Positions 1-9,232 of a DNA stretch of 64,000 nt are shown here, piece by piece. The stretch lies in contig NZ_FTOQ01000001.1 in NCBI RefSeq assembly GCF_900156805.1, positions 496,001 to 560,000 of the forward strand, written 5' to 3'. A model generated the notes under the pieces. It did no database searches. It had not been told where the DNA came from and saw nothing but the letters and a program-made list of their open reading frames with translations. The number at the start of each line of letters is the position of its first letter. Position 1 is the first letter of the stretch. The translations under genes and the position numbers were made by a program. This stretch comes from Roseivivax lentus. Lineage in GTDB: Bacteria; Pseudomonadota; Alphaproteobacteria; Rhodobacterales; Rhodobacteraceae.

Positions 1-1
1 C

Positions 2-709
2 CTCGACGGCGGCGCAGGGGACGATTCGCTCTTCGGGCACGATGGCGACGACGCGCTCTTCGGCGCCGACGGGGCCGACAGCCTCGAAGGCGGTCTGGGC
101 GACGATGCCCTCTCCGGCGGGGCCGGCGACGACGCGCTGCATGGCCGCGAAGGCGCGGACACGCTGACGGGCGATGCCGGGTCCGACACGCTCTTCGGCG
201 GCGATGGCGACGACCTCGTCTCGGGCGTCGACTGGCCGGCCGTCCTGTCGGGCATCGCGGCGAACCCGGCGGCGGCGACCGGAACCGGCGCGGATGATAC
301 GGATGATACGGTGGACGACGATGCGGGGGATGCGTCCGACGACGCGCCCGCGGATGCCGATTTCGTCAATGGCGGCGCGGGCGCGGACACGCTGATCCTC
401 GGCGACGGCGATACCGGCGACGGGGGCACCGGTGCGGACAGCTTCGTGACCGGCCACTGGATCGGCGCCGAGGGCGCATCCATCGCGGATTTCACCCCGT
501 CCGAGGATCGCATGATCGTGGTCTATGACGACGCGGACGGCCCGCCCGACGACATCGCCTACGCGCCCCATCCCGACCAGACCGGGCAGGTCCTGCTGAT
601 GGTTGGCGACCAAGTCCTCGCCACGCTGAGCGAGGAGGACGCGCCGCCGCTCGGCGATATCGTCCTGATCGCGGCCAGCGAAGCGGCCCAGGTGCTCACC
701 GCCGCCTGA
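2..709 (+). CDS. RTX calcium-binding repeat protein, C-terminal part (5' end outside window)
   Basis: The reading frame is open from the window edge to a TGA, giving 235 C-terminal residues. About the first 70 residues are glycine/aspartate nonapeptides of the GGxGxDxLx type ([36 protein letters not shown]), the calcium-binding beta-roll of RTX proteins secreted by type I systems. An acidic spacer rich in D and T follows, then another repeat (GGAGADTLI), then a non-repeat tail of about 110 residues that could carry the secretion signal. Family knowledge says such proteins are extracellular, but the catalytic or adhesive part lies upstream and cannot be read. No type I secretion genes are seen here. 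Confidence 0.85.
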   Translation, partial: LDGGAGDDSLFGHDGDDALFGADGADSLEGGLGDDALSGGAGDDALHGREGADTLTGDAGSDTLFGGDGDDLVSGVDWPAVLSGIAANPAAATGTGADDTDDTVDDDAGDASDDAPADADFVNGGAGADTLILGDGDTGDGGTGADSFVTGHWIGAEGASIADFTPSEDRMIVVYDDADGPPDDIAYAPHPDQTGQVLLMVGDQVLATLSEEDAPPLGDIVLIAASEAAQVLTAA

Positions 710-1143
710 CCGCCGCCGCGCCGCATCGCTTGTTCGGGTCATTCAACCGAACTCCTCCGCGGGAGCTCCCACACCCAAGCTGCGCCGGGCCTTGGCCGCG
801 GATGTCCCGTGCGGAAGCCCCGTATAGGCCACTCCGACGAGCCCCACCCCGGGTCACACCCGCCTACAAATGCCGCCTGCACCCCGAGCCGAGGATCGCC
901 GCGACAGGCCTCCGAGCCCGACCGCACCGCGCGGCCCGCGCCTCAGAGCACCCCGCAGCCGCACAAGGCCGCCCTGTCCCGACCCGGCCCAAGCACCCGC
1001 CCCGCACCTTTGGTCTTTCCAACCCGCCGGAATCACCCTATACGCCCGCAATCCGCGCGCTCCCGGCGCCGGACCCCCTCCAACGGCCTTGCTGGACGAC
1101 ATCCCGGCTCGCGCCTTCACACCAACACCCAAAGGAGACCCCG
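710..1143. other. Intergenic region between RTX gene and rpsO
   Basis: About 430 bases with no convincing gene; several overlapping open frames here lack an RBS and have shadow-like composition. A weak hairpin (GTTCGG/CCGAAC arms at 732-752) lies just after the RTX stop and may help end that transcript. No clear promoter for rpsO was identified. truB, often the upstream neighbour of rpsO in bacteria, is absent. Confidence 0.5.
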
Positions 1144-1413
1144 ATGTCGATTACCGCCGAGACCAAGCAGCAGGTCATGAAGGACTACGCCACCGCCGAA
1201 GGCGACACCGGTTCGCCGGAAGTCCAGGTCGCGATCCTCACGACCCGCATCACCGCGCTGACCGAGCACTTCAAGACCCACAAGAAGGACAACCATTCCC
1301 GCCGTGGTCTGCTGAAGCTCGTCGCCCAGCGCCGCAAGCTGCTCGACTACCTCAAGTCGCGCGACGAAGCGCGCTACAAGACCCTGATCGGCAAGCTCGG
1401 CATCCGCCGCTGA
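1144..1413 (+). CDS. rpsO: 30S ribosomal protein S15
   Basis: 89 residues, the standard S15 length, starting [17 protein letters not shown] and ending IGKLGIRR, with the conserved [11 protein letters not shown] and DNHSRRGLL segments that bind 16S rRNA in the small-subunit platform. The start was chosen because AAAGGAG lies about 7 bases upstream of this ATG; an in-frame extension to position 730 has no family support. A rho-independent terminator follows at 1436. The usual rpsO-pnp neighbourhood is kept, but with an RNA methyltransferase gene between them. S15 commonly autoregulates its own mRNA; no specific structure for that was recognised. Confidence 0.97.
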   Translation: MSITAETKQQVMKDYATAEGDTGSPEVQVAILTTRITALTEHFKTHKKDNHSRRGLLKLVAQRRKLLDYLKSRDEARYKTLIGKLGIRR

Positions 1414-1435
1414 GCCACGGGCACCGGAATTCGCG

Positions 1436-1469
1436 AAAGGCCGTCTTCTCCGCGAAGGCGGCCTTTTTG
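1436..1469 (+). terminator. Rho-independent terminator after rpsO
   Basis: AAGGCCG pairs with CGGCCTT, extended by CTTC/GAAG across one wobble, with loop TCCGC and a run of five T. It begins 22 bases after the rpsO stop. Confidence 0.85.
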
Positions 1470-1507
1470 CGTTGCGCGTGCCCTCTCCGCCGGACTAAGC
1501 CCGCGCC

Positions 1508-2617
1508 ATGAAATCCCCCCTCGACATCTTCCTCATCACCGCCCCGGGGCTCGAGCATTTCCTCGGCGAGGAGGCGCGCGCGGCGGGCTTCACGGTGACC
1601 CGGATCATCCCCGGCGGCGTGTCGCTCAAGGGTGGCTGGCCCGAGGTCTGGCGCGCCAATCTCGAACTGCGCGGCGCGACCCGCGTGCTGGTGCGCATGG
1701 CGGAGTTTCCCGCCCATCACCTCAGCCAGCTCGACAAGCGCGCGCGCAAACTGCCCTGGTCCGACTGGCTGCGCGCCGATGTGCCCGTCCGGGTCGAGGC
1801 CACCAGCCGCAAGTCGAAGATCTACCATGCGGGCGCTGCGAAGGAACGCATCGAGACCGCGCTCAAGGCGACGCTCGGCGCCGAGATCGCCGAGGACGCC
1901 CCGGTCACGGTCAAGCTGCGGATCGAGGACGATCTCTGCACGCTTTCGGTCGACACCTCTGGCGCCTCGCTGCACAAGCGCGGCCTGAAGGAGCAGGTCA
2001 ACAAGGCACCCCTGCGCGAAACGCTGGCCAGCCTGTTCCTGCGCGCGGCGGGTTTCGACGGGGCCGAGCCGGTAGCCGACCCGATGTGCGGCTCGGGCAC
2101 CTTCGTGATCGAGGCGGCGGAGCGCGCCGCGGGTCTCCTGCCGGGCCGCGCCCGCGGCTTCGCCTTCGAACATCTCGCCACCTTCGATCCCGGCGCCTGC
2201 GAGGCCGCGCGACCAGCGCGAAGGAGCGGCCCCCCGCCGGGTCTGCGCTTTGCGGGCTCCGACCGCGATCAGGGCGCGGTCGCCATGAGCCGCGCCAATG
2301 CCGAACGCGCCGGCGTGGCCGCATTCTGCAGCTTCGCCTGCCATCCCGTGACCGAGGCGGCCCCGCCCGACGGCCCGCCGGGCCTCGTCATCGTGAACCC
2401 GCCCTACGGGCTCCGGATCGGTGCGAAATCCCCGCTATTCGGTCTCTACGCCGCCTTCGGCGCGCGGATGATCGCGGCCTTTCCGGGCTGGCGGGTGGCC
2501 ATGGTCACCTCCGAGGCCAAGCTCGCCCGCGCCGCCGGCCTGCCCTGGCGCAAACCGGGCGCGATCGTCGATCACGGCGGCACCAAGGTGCGGCTGTGGC
2601 AAACCGGCCCGCTCTGA
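1508..2617 (+). CDS. THUMP-domain class I SAM-dependent RNA methyltransferase
   Basis: 369 residues. The N-terminal half (roughly residues 1-160) resembles a ferredoxin-like/THUMP RNA-binding module. The C-terminal half has the methyltransferase motif DPMCGSGTFVIEAA around residue 195 and the catalytic NPPYG around residue 297, the signature of N2-guanine or N6-adenine methylases of the RlmL/YpsC (COG0116) group. It probably modifies 23S rRNA, but the exact target cannot be read. It lies 94 bases after rpsO, beyond a terminator, and upstream of pnp, in a cluster of translation and RNA genes. Length is normal for the short, single-methyltransferase members rather than fused RlmKL. Confidence 0.88.
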   Translation: MKSPLDIFLITAPGLEHFLGEEARAAGFTVTRIIPGGVSLKGGWPEVWRANLELRGATRVLVRMAEFPAHHLSQLDKRARKLPWSDWLRADVPVRVEATSRKSKIYHAGAAKERIETALKATLGAEIAEDAPVTVKLRIEDDLCTLSVDTSGASLHKRGLKEQVNKAPLRETLASLFLRAAGFDGAEPVADPMCGSGTFVIEAAERAAGLLPGRARGFAFEHLATFDPGACEAARPARRSGPPPGLRFAGSDRDQGAVAMSRANAERAGVAAFCSFACHPVTEAAPPDGPPGLVIVNPPYGLRIGAKSPLFGLYAAFGARMIAAFPGWRVAMVTSEAKLARAAGLPWRKPGAIVDHGGTKVRLWQTGPL

Positions 2618-2786
2618 GTCGCGCCCTTTCCAAATCGCCAATTCTCGTGTAGGGCCGTCGCTATCTGAGACGTGACGCCCAGAGCCCCCGGGCCATGCAA
2701 TAGGATAGGGGGCGGCGGCAATGGGGCCGCCATTCAAATCGGAGACCCGGGATACGCTCGGGAGTGCTCCGCCATAGGATACGATG

Positions 2787-4928
2787 ATGTTCAATACGAC
2801 GACGAAAAGCATGCAGTGGGGCGAGGAAACGCTCACACTGGAAACGGGCAAGGTTGCCCGTCAGGCCGACGGTTCGGTGATCGCCACGCTGGGCGAAACC
2901 TCCGTGATGGCCAACGTGACCTTCGCCAAGAAGGCGAAGGAGGGGCAGGACTTCTTCCCGCTCACCGTCCATTACCAGGAAAAATACTACGCCGCCGGCA
3001 AGGTGCCGGGCGGCTTCTTCAAGCGCGAGGCCCGTCCGACCGAGAAGGAAACGCTGACCGCGCGCCTGATCGACCGTCCGATCCGCCCGCTCTTCGTCCC
3101 GGGCTTCAAGAACGAAGTGCTCGTGATGTGCACCGTTCTGTCCCATGACCTCGTCAACGATCCGGACATCGTGGCGATGATCGCGGCCTCCGCTGCGCTG
3201 ACCATCTCGGGCGCGCCCTTCATGGGCCCGATCGCGGGCTGCCGCGTCGGCTACGAGGGTGGCGAATACATCCTCAACCCCGAGGTCGAGGACATGCAGG
3301 GCCTGCGCAACAACCCCGACCAGCGCCTCGATCTCGTGGTCGCGGGCACCCGCGACGCGGTGATGATGGTCGAATCCGAAGCCTACGAGCTGACCGAGGA
3401 AGAGATGCTGGGCGCGGTGACCTTCGCCCATGAGCAGCTCAAGCCGGTCGTCGACCTGATCGTGGCCCTCGCCGAGGATGCCGCGAAAGAGCCCTTCGAC
3501 TTCCAGCCGCCCGATTACGCGAACCTCTATGCCCGGGTCAAAGAACTGGGCGAGGTCGAGATGCGCGACGCCTACGCCATCACCGACAAGCAGGAGCGCA
3601 CCGCTGCGGTCTCTGCGGCGAAGGACGGCATCAAGGAGCGTCTCACCGAGGAAGAGCAGGCGGATCCGAACCTCGGCTCCGCGCTGAAGAAGCTCGAATC
3701 GACGGTTCTGCGCGCCGACGTGGTCAAGAATTCGCGCCGCATCGACGGCCGCGCGCTCGATCAGGTCCGGTCCATCGTGTCCGAGACGGGCATCCTGCCC
3801 CGGACGCACGGCTCGGCGCTCTTCACGCGCGGCGAGACGCAGGCGCTCGTGGTCACGACGCTCGGCACCGGCGACGACGAGCAGATGGTCGACGCGCTGC
3901 ACGGCACCTATCGTTCCAACTTCCTGCTGCATTACAACTTCCCGCCCTATTCGGTCGGCGAAGCGGGTCGCGTGGGCCCTCCGGGACGGCGTGAGATCGG
4001 CCACGGCAAGCTTGCCTGGCGCGCGCTTCAGGCGGTGCTTCCGGCGGCGACGGACTTCCCCTACACGATCCGTCTCGTCTCCGAGATCACCGAGTCGAAC
4101 GGCTCGTCCTCGATGGCTTCCGTCTGCGGCGGCTCGCTGTCGATGATGGATGCGGGTGTGCCGCTCAAGTCGGCGGTGGCCGGTGTGGCCATGGGCCTCG
4201 TGCTGGAGGAGGACGGCGATTACGCCATCCTGACCGACATCCTGGGCGACGAGGATCACCTCGGCGACATGGACTTCAAGGTCGCCGGCACCGAGAACGG
4301 CATCACGTCCCTGCAGATGGACATCAAGGTCGCCGGCATCACGCCCGAGATCATGCAAAAGGCCCTCGCCCAGGCGAAGGAAGGCCGGATGCATATCCTC
4401 GGCGAGATGAACAAGGCCCTGTCCTCGGCCGGCGAGTTCTCCGAGCACGCGCCGCGCATCGAGACCATGCAGATCCCCACCGACAAGATCCGCGAAGTGA
4501 TCGGCTCGGGCGGCAAGGTGATCCGCGAGATCGTGGAAGTGTCGGGTGCCAAGGTCGACATCAACGACGAGGGCATCATCAAGATCGCCTCGCCGAACGG
4601 CGACGCCATCCAGAAGGCCTACGACATGATCTACTCGATCGTGGCGGAGCCGGAAGAGGGCAAGATCTACAAGGGCAAGGTCGTGAAGATCGTCGATTTC
4701 GGCGCCTTCGTGAACTTCTTCGGCAAGCGTGACGGCCTCGTGCACGTCTCCCAGATCGAGAACCGCCGCCTGAACCATCCTTCGGACGTTCTGAAGGAAG
4801 GCCAGGAGGTCTGGGTCAAGCTTCTGGGCTTCGACGATCGCGGCAAGGTGCGCCTGTCGATGAAGGTCGTCGACCAGGAAACGGGCGAGGAAGCCCAGCC
4901 CGAAGCGGCCAAGGAAGACGCGGAATAA
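2787..4928 (+). CDS. pnp: Polyribonucleotide nucleotidyltransferase (PNPase)
   Basis: 713 residues from this ATG; the ATG three bases earlier (2784) is also possible. I chose [14 protein letters not shown] because family members begin MFN. It shows both RNase PH-like domains, including the substrate loop [12 protein letters not shown] near residue 75 and the active-site stretch [15 protein letters not shown] near residue 480. A KH domain ([11 protein letters not shown]) near 570 and a C-terminal S1 domain ([17 protein letters not shown]) near 630 follow. PNPase degrades RNA 3' to 5' by phosphorolysis and is a degradosome component. The tail after S1 is short and acidic. A strong terminator follows. 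Confidence 0.97.
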   Translation: MFNTTTKSMQWGEETLTLETGKVARQADGSVIATLGETSVMANVTFAKKAKEGQDFFPLTVHYQEKYYAAGKVPGGFFKREARPTEKETLTARLIDRPIRPLFVPGFKNEVLVMCTVLSHDLVNDPDIVAMIAASAALTISGAPFMGPIAGCRVGYEGGEYILNPEVEDMQGLRNNPDQRLDLVVAGTRDAVMMVESEAYELTEEEMLGAVTFAHEQLKPVVDLIVALAEDAAKEPFDFQPPDYANLYARVKELGEVEMRDAYAITDKQERTAAVSAAKDGIKERLTEEEQADPNLGSALKKLESTVLRADVVKNSRRIDGRALDQVRSIVSETGILPRTHGSALFTRGETQALVVTTLGTGDDEQMVDALHGTYRSNFLLHYNFPPYSVGEAGRVGPPGRREIGHGKLAWRALQAVLPAATDFPYTIRLVSEITESNGSSSMASVCGGSLSMMDAGVPLKSAVAGVAMGLVLEEDGDYAILTDILGDEDHLGDMDFKVAGTENGITSLQMDIKVAGITPEIMQKALAQAKEGRMHILGEMNKALSSAGEFSEHAPRIETMQIPTDKIREVIGSGGKVIREIVEVSGAKVDINDEGIIKIASPNGDAIQKAYDMIYSIVAEPEEGKIYKGKVVKIVDFGAFVNFFGKRDGLVHVSQIENRRLNHPSDVLKEGQEVWVKLLGFDDRGKVRLSMKVVDQETGEEAQPEAAKEDAE

Positions 4929-4951
4929 TCCCGCCTTCATTGTGAATGCCG

Positions 4952-4984
4952 AAAGGCCCCGGGTGATCGCCCGGGGCCTTTTGC
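4952..4984 (+). terminator. Rho-independent terminator after pnp
   Basis: AAAGGCCCCGGG and CCCGGGGCCTTTT form a stem of about 12 bp with a short GATCG-like loop, ending in a T run, 23 bases after the pnp stop. Confidence 0.9.
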
Positions 4985-5057
4985 TGTCCGCTGGCCGCAA
5001 TGCCCTAGTGGCGCGGGCTTCGCCTGGACCGCCTATAACGATGCCGAGCACCGCAAA

Positions 5058-5276
5058 ATGAGTGACCATGACCGCCCGACCGTCCTGTCACGGATCAGCA
5101 CCGGCACCCGCGTCGGCCTCATCCTCGCGGGGGCGGCGGCGCTCGCCATGGTGATGACCGGCATCGACTGGCGCCTCTGCGCCGCCGCATGGCCGCTGGG
5201 GGGCCTCCTCGTCCTGAGATCCTCCATGATGCGCGAGACGCCCATCTCGCCCGATCCCGACGCGGTGCCGGCCTGA
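5058..5276 (+). CDS. Small hypothetical membrane protein
   Basis: 72 residues with two hydrophobic stretches, VGLILAGAAALAMVMTGI (about 19-36) and LCAAAWPLGGLLVL (about 40-53), and a polar N-terminus (MSDHDRPTVLSR). This suggests a two-pass inner-membrane protein. No family was recognised and the upstream RBS is weak. It sits between the pnp terminator and a convergent lipoprotein gene. It could be a spurious frame, although the hydrophobic pattern and clean fit between neighbours favour a real gene. Confidence 0.5.
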   Translation: MSDHDRPTVLSRISTGTRVGLILAGAAALAMVMTGIDWRLCAAAWPLGGLLVLRSSMMRETPISPDPDAVPA

Positions 5277-5305
5277 CCGCGCCCCGGGGCTCTGGCGCCG
5301 GGCGC

Positions 5306-6019
5306 TTACCCGCCCGCAGGCCGCCCCAGCACCACATAGAGCCTGCGCCAAAGGATGCGGCGCATCTCGACCGTGACGGGCCGCGACACTGGCCGGTCCG
5401 CCACCAGTCCCAGATGCAGATCGTACCGCGCGGGCGCGCCGGGCGGATGGGTGGCAATGCCCTCCGCCGCGTAGATCACCGGCTCACTCAGGATGTCGCC
5501 CCGGCCGCAGCGGATCTCGACGAAACCCGTCTCGTCTTGCGCCCAGGCCATGCGCAGATAGACCCGCCGCCACTGGCCGAAAACCTCCGGCGGAAGGCAG
5601 ACCCGGCCGAACGCCGTCAGCCCGCGGTCCCGGTCGAGCGTCATGTCGATCAGCAGCGGCCCGCCGCGCCCGGCACGAAAGCGCGCGACCGACAGGCCCG
5701 GCCCGCGATGCGCGAAGTCCCGCGGCACCCGTATCTCGAAGCCGATCATGGTCTGGTGGCCGGGCTGCCATGCCTCGCCCGTCGCGATGGCCGACCGCGC
5801 GCAGCCGGGGCCCGGGCTGCAGCCCCCGGGCGTCAGGGCGAAGCGCAGCGCCTCCGCGCCCCGCTCGGGCCGGCGGGAAGAGGCGGGCTCGATGAAGTAG
5901 CGCTCATGGACATAATCCGGCAGGGGCGGTGCTTCGGATGCGGGCTGGCTCAGCCCCGTGGGCGGGGCGCAGGCACCGCAGAGCGACAGCGCAAAGGCCA
6001 GGGCCCATGCGCGTGCCAT
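5306..6019 (-). CDS. Probable lipoprotein with polysaccharide-lyase-like fold
   Basis: 237 residues. The N-terminus MARAWALAFALSLCGACAPP is a short signal with a cysteine where a lipobox would sit, though position -3 is an unusual Cys. The body has features reminiscent of heparin-lyase-type jelly-roll proteins (PF14099): an RF-x-L segment followed by RSAI, GFEIRVP, a W near residue 150 (FGQWRRVYLRMAW), GFVEIRCGRG, and YDLHLGLV near the C-terminus. This is inference from pattern only; a carbohydrate-binding or lyase role is not established. It starts 6 bases after the desaturase stop with a GGAG overlapping that stop, so the two are probably co-transcribed. Confidence 0.6.
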   Translation of the reverse strand: MARAWALAFALSLCGACAPPTGLSQPASEAPPLPDYVHERYFIEPASSRRPERGAEALRFALTPGGCSPGPGCARSAIATGEAWQPGHQTMIGFEIRVPRDFAHRGPGLSVARFRAGRGGPLLIDMTLDRDRGLTAFGRVCLPPEVFGQWRRVYLRMAWAQDETGFVEIRCGRGDILSEPVIYAAEGIATHPPGAPARYDLHLGLVADRPVSRPVTVEMRRILWRRLYVVLGRPAGG

Positions 6020-6025
6020 GGCCGC

Positions 6026-7021
6026 TCACTCCGCCGGCAGCCCCATCGCGCCACGCGACAGGGGCGGGAAGGGCACCATCCGGCCATGCTCCTCGTCATA
6101 GAGCTTCCAGCGCAGACAGCGCAGGCCGTCCCAAAGCCCGATCCGGGTCGATGAGATCAGCCCCGCATCCTCCAGCGCGCGATGCGCGGCCCTGAGCTTG
6201 TAGCCGGGGATCTTGGCATTGAGGTGATGCAGGTCGTGATAGCCGATATTCATCATCGCCAGATCGAAGACCGGCCCGAGATCCAGCACCGCCGAGCCCT
6301 TCAGCGCGGCGGTCTCGAAGTCGAGATCCGGCTTCACGCCCCAGTGCACGGTTTCGAAATTGTGCAGGATGTAGGGGATCAGCCCGCCGAAGAAGGTGGC
6401 GATGTAGACGATGCCGTAGAAGACGCCGATCCCCGCCCAGCCGGTCCAGACCCAGACCGCCCAGAGATAGGCAAAAAGCATCGCGTTGTGCAGAACGAGG
6501 TCCCAGAGGCCGGTCTTCAGCCCGTAAAGCGGCACCCGCCGCAGCACCGCGTAAAGCAGGAACGGCCCGATCACCACGAGGATCAGCGGCGAGCGATAGA
6601 TGCGGTACCGGATCTTCTGGCCGAGGGGCGCTGCCTCGTATTCGCGCAGCGTCATCACGTCGATCTCGAAGGCGTCGCGCCGGTCGAGATCGCCGACATG
6701 GGCGTGATGCAGGTTGTGCTTGTAGCGGGTGGCCTGGAACGGCGTCATCGCGATGGGCGACAGCAGCGTGCCCACCACGTCATTGGCCATCCGCCCGGTG
6801 AAGAACGACCGGTGCAGGCAATCGTGCTGGATCATGTAGAGCCTGAGGCCCATCGTGGCGGCAAAGGCCATGGCGGGGATCATCACCCACCAATGGCCGA
6901 TGAAGCCCAGCGCCACGATCATGCCCATGGCATAGAGCGCAAAGCTGATCGCCAGTTCCCACCAGGCCCGCGCGTCGTCGGGCGTCGCGAAATCGCGCGA
7001 CATCTTGCGGATCGCAGACAT
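6026..7021 (-). CDS. Membrane fatty acid desaturase
   Basis: 331 residues with the three histidine boxes of di-iron membrane desaturases: HDCLH (66-70), HNLHH (102-106, preceded by YK) and HDLHH (262-266). Hydrophobic segments lie around 24-60, 145-165 and 180-215, as expected for an integral membrane enzyme introducing a double bond into acyl lipids. The spacing of the boxes is normal, so the enzyme looks intact. The substrate (acyl lipid, carotenoid or other) cannot be fixed from sequence alone. The lipoprotein gene downstream is probably in the same transcript. Confidence 0.88.
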   Translation of the reverse strand: MSAIRKMSRDFATPDDARAWWELAISFALYAMGMIVALGFIGHWWVMIPAMAFAATMGLRLYMIQHDCLHRSFFTGRMANDVVGTLLSPIAMTPFQATRYKHNLHHAHVGDLDRRDAFEIDVMTLREYEAAPLGQKIRYRIYRSPLILVVIGPFLLYAVLRRVPLYGLKTGLWDLVLHNAMLFAYLWAVWVWTGWAGIGVFYGIVYIATFFGGLIPYILHNFETVHWGVKPDLDFETAALKGSAVLDLGPVFDLAMMNIGYHDLHHLNAKIPGYKLRAAHRALEDAGLISSTRIGLWDGLRCLRWKLYDEEHGRMVPFPPLSRGAMGLPAE

Positions 7022-7200
7022 GTCAGTTCCCCGCGGCCTTTGCCTGCCGGGTCCCGACCGGCATCACGCCAAGCCTAAGCGCCGGATCCGCGTGGTGGAA
7101 AGATTTACTTTGGATACGCCTTATGCCGCGCCCCCGCGCCTGCCAGGATCGCATGCCGCCCGCGCGCCGCGCCACAGCCGTAACCGGCACGTAAGCGGGC

Positions 7201-7229
7201 AAAAAAATACCCGGGCACGGCGGCCCGGG
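7201..7229 (-). terminator. Rho-independent terminator on minus strand downstream of cenR
   Basis: On the minus strand GCCCGGG..CCCGGGC arms (7 bp, 6-base loop) are followed by TA and seven T (seven A at 7201-7207 on the plus strand). It ends either the cenR transcript or a separate small RNA. Confidence 0.85.
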
Positions 7230-7310
7230 CTAGTCCAACAGGGAGGTGCATGTGAGGTCCCGCACATGCAACGGGTAAGACCTGAACCCGGAGCCGACCT
7301 CCCGGTTCCC
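7201..7310 (-). ncRNA. Candidate structured RNA / structured 3' UTR of cenR
   Basis: Between the cenR stop and the terminator the minus-strand transcript can fold into a three-way junction. The closing stem pairs 7297-7303 with 7241-7247 (GGGAGGT/ACCTCCC). It encloses a hairpin of 7272-7276 with 7286-7290 (CGGGT/ACCCG) and one of 7247-7254 with 7263-7270 (TGCATGTG/CACATGCA). The terminator stem follows. It contains an anti-Shine-Dalgarno-like ACCTCCC. It does not match SRP RNA, 6S RNA, tmRNA or a riboswitch that I know. It could be an independent sRNA or a 3'-UTR-derived one. Confidence 0.45.
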
Positions 7311-7328
7311 GCATGACGCGAAAAAAAA

Positions 7329-8015
7329 TCAGGACATCAGCCGGTAGCCGCCGCTTTCGGTGACCAGCAACTGCGCGTTCGAGGGATCGGGCTCGATCTT
7401 CTGGCGCAGCCGGTAGATATGCGTCTCGAGCGTGTGGGTCGTGACGCCGGCATTGTAGCCCCAGACCTCGTGCAGCAGCACGTCGCGCGGCACGACGCCA
7501 TCGGGGGCGCGGTACAGGAACTTCAGGATGTTGGTTTCCTTCTCGGTCAGGCGGATCTTCCGATCCGACTCGTCCACCAGCACCTTCATCGAGGGCCGGA
7601 AGGAATAGGGGCCAAGCTGGAAGATCGCGTCCTCCGATTGCTCGTGCTGGCGCAACTGCGCGCGGATGCGCGCCAGCAGGACCGGGAACTTGAAGGGCTT
7701 GGTGACGTAATCGTTCGCCCCCGAATCGAGCCCGAGGATGGTGTCGGCGTCGGAATCGTGGCCGGTCAGCATCATCACCGGCGCCTTGACGCCCTGCTTG
7801 CGCATCAGCTTGCACAGCTCGCGCCCGTCGGTATCCGGCAGGCCCACATCGAGGATCACCAGGTCGTGGTGCATCTCCTTGGCCTTGCGCATCGCCGAGG
7901 CGCCGTCTTCGGCTTCGAACACCTCGAAATCCTCGGTCAGGACGAGCTGCTCCGCCAGCGCTTCGCGCAGGTCCTCGTCGTCGTCGACCAGCAGGATGTT
8001 CTTGAGTTGCGCCAT
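7329..8015 (-). CDS. cenR: OmpR-family response regulator, CenR type
   Basis: 228 residues from the ATG preceded by GGAGGA; the frame stays open upstream but that extension is not protein-like. The receiver domain has the acidic pocket D11-D13, phosphoacceptor D56 (VILDVGLPDTDG) and K106 (TKPFKF). The C-terminal winged helix includes KIRLTEKETNILKFLYRA and THTLETHIYRLRQKIEP. The wording closely resembles CenR, an essential cell-envelope response regulator of Caulobacter and Rhodobacter; that assignment is from memory of the family. Its partner kinase is not in the window. It is divergent from ribA, and a structured RNA and terminator lie just downstream. Confidence 0.85.
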   Translation of the reverse strand: MAQLKNILLVDDDEDLREALAEQLVLTEDFEVFEAEDGASAMRKAKEMHHDLVILDVGLPDTDGRELCKLMRKQGVKAPVMMLTGHDSDADTILGLDSGANDYVTKPFKFPVLLARIRAQLRQHEQSEDAIFQLGPYSFRPSMKVLVDESDRKIRLTEKETNILKFLYRAPDGVVPRDVLLHEVWGYNAGVTTHTLETHIYRLRQKIEPDPSNAQLLVTESGGYRLMS

Positions 8016-8116
8016 GTCGGTTCCTCCGTTTCTCGTGACAGAAATGTGAGCGCCGGGTGGGCGCGGCAAGTTTTGCTGCAATTCTCTCACGGCGTCGTGT
8101 AAACGGCCCAGTATTG

Positions 8117-8130
8117 TTACAATATTGTAA
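8117..8130. promoter_or_regulatory. Perfect 14-bp palindrome between cenR and ribA
   Basis: TTACAATATTGTAA is identical to its reverse complement and ends 4 bases before the ribA ATG and about 100 bases upstream of cenR. It is strikingly AT-rich in this GC-rich DNA. Its position suggests an operator or promoter element of one or both divergent genes. No ribA ribosome-binding site is visible, so ribA may be translated from a very short leader. Confidence 0.55.
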
Positions 8131-8134
8131 GCTG

Positions 8135-9232
8135 ATGACCGCCAATACCGCCTTCTCGCCCGACCTGACCGAAACCATCGCCCGCGCCCGCGGCGATCTG
8201 CGCATGGGCGTGCCCGTCGTGCTGGCGGGCAGGGCGGAGGGCGCGGCACTCGTCCTCGCCGCCGAGACGCTCAGCGAGGGGCGGCTCGCTGCCGTGCAGG
8301 CGATGGCGCTGCCGGTCGATCTCGCGCTGACCGGGCGGCGCGCGGCCACCCTGCGCGCCCGCGCTTACGATGGCGATATCGCGCGGGTGGTGCTGCCGGA
8401 GGGCGCGGGACTCTCCTGGGTGCGCGGCCTCGCCGATCCCGCCGACGACCTCGCGCAGCCGATGAAGGGCCCGCTCCGCACCCGGCGCGAGGGCGGCTGC
8501 GCGCTGCACCGGCTGGCGCTGGTTCTGGTGAAATCCGCGCGCCTCCTGCCCGCCGCGCTTGTCGTGCCGCTGGGCGACCTGCCGCCGCCGCCGGGGCTGA
8601 CCCGGATCGACGCCGATGCCGCCGCGCCGCACCTGTCGGAACTGGCGCCGCTGCACCATGTGGTGAGCGCCCGCGTGCCGCTTCGCCATGCCGAGGCCGC
8701 GCGCCTGCACGTCTTCCGCCCCGATGACGGATCGGAGGAGCATTACGCCGTCGAGGTGGGCCGCCCCGACCGCGACGCCCCGGTGCTGGCGCGGCTGCAC
8801 TCGGCCTGTTTCACCGGCGACCTTCTGGGCTCGCTCAAATGCGATTGCGGCCCGCAGCTCAACGCCGCGCTGGCGCAGATGGGCGCCGAGGGGCAGGGTG
8901 TGCTGCTCTATCTCAACCAGGAAGGGCGCGGCATCGGGCTCGCCAACAAGATGCGCGCCTATGCGCTGCAGGATCAGGGCTTCGACACGGTCGAGGCCAA
9001 TCACCGGCTGGGCTTCGAGGATGACGAACGCGATTTCCGCCTCGGCGCGCAGATGCTGCGCAGCCTCGGCTTCGGCGCGGTGCGGCTTCTGACCAACAAC
9101 CCCGCGAAGATCGCACGGATGGCGGGCGAGGGCATCAAGGTCACCGACCGGGTCGCGCTGAAAGTCGGCGAGACCCGTTTCAACGCGCATTACCTCGCGA
9201 CCAAGGCGAAGAAATCGGGGCATTTGCTGTAA
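8135..9232 (+). CDS. ribA: GTP cyclohydrolase II with extra N-terminal domain
   Basis: 365 residues. The C-terminal ~200 residues are GTP cyclohydrolase II: zinc ligands C225, C236 and C238 ([17 protein letters not shown]), the catalytic stretch [17 protein letters not shown] and [15 protein letters not shown]. This enzyme opens GTP in the first step of riboflavin synthesis. The N-terminal ~165 residues look like a degenerate relative of DHBP synthase but lack the DDEDREGE active-site motif, so only the cyclohydrolase is expected to work. The start ([11 protein letters not shown]) was chosen over an upstream in-frame ATG at 8057, which would overlap the promoter region of cenR. Confidence 0.9.
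   Translation: MTANTAFSPDLTETIARARGDLRMGVPVVLAGRAEGAALVLAAETLSEGRLAAVQAMALPVDLALTGRRAATLRARAYDGDIARVVLPEGAGLSWVRGLADPADDLAQPMKGPLRTRREGGCALHRLALVLVKSARLLPAALVVPLGDLPPPPGLTRIDADAAAPHLSELAPLHHVVSARVPLRHAEAARLHVFRPDDGSEEHYAVEVGRPDRDAPVLARLHSACFTGDLLGSLKCDCGPQLNAALAQMGAEGQGVLLYLNQEGRGIGLANKMRAYALQDQGFDTVEANHRLGFEDDERDFRLGAQMLRSLGFGAVRLLTNNPAKIARMAGEGIKVTDRVALKVGETRFNAHYLATKAKKSGHLL

Noticed and set aside
730-1413. Longer 227-residue form of S15
   Set aside because: S15 is 89 residues, and the RBS sits at the inner ATG; the extension is non-protein-like.
2661-5069. 802-residue minus-strand frame
   Set aside because: Antisense of pnp, rich in His/Arg/Asp/Leu as typical of shadows, with no domain.
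7201-7328. SRP RNA, 6S RNA, tmRNA or known riboswitch
   Set aside because: The GGTCAGG..GGAAGGAAGCAGCC core of SRP RNA and the long open-bubble stem of 6S RNA are absent, it is too short for tmRNA, and I recognise no riboswitch core.
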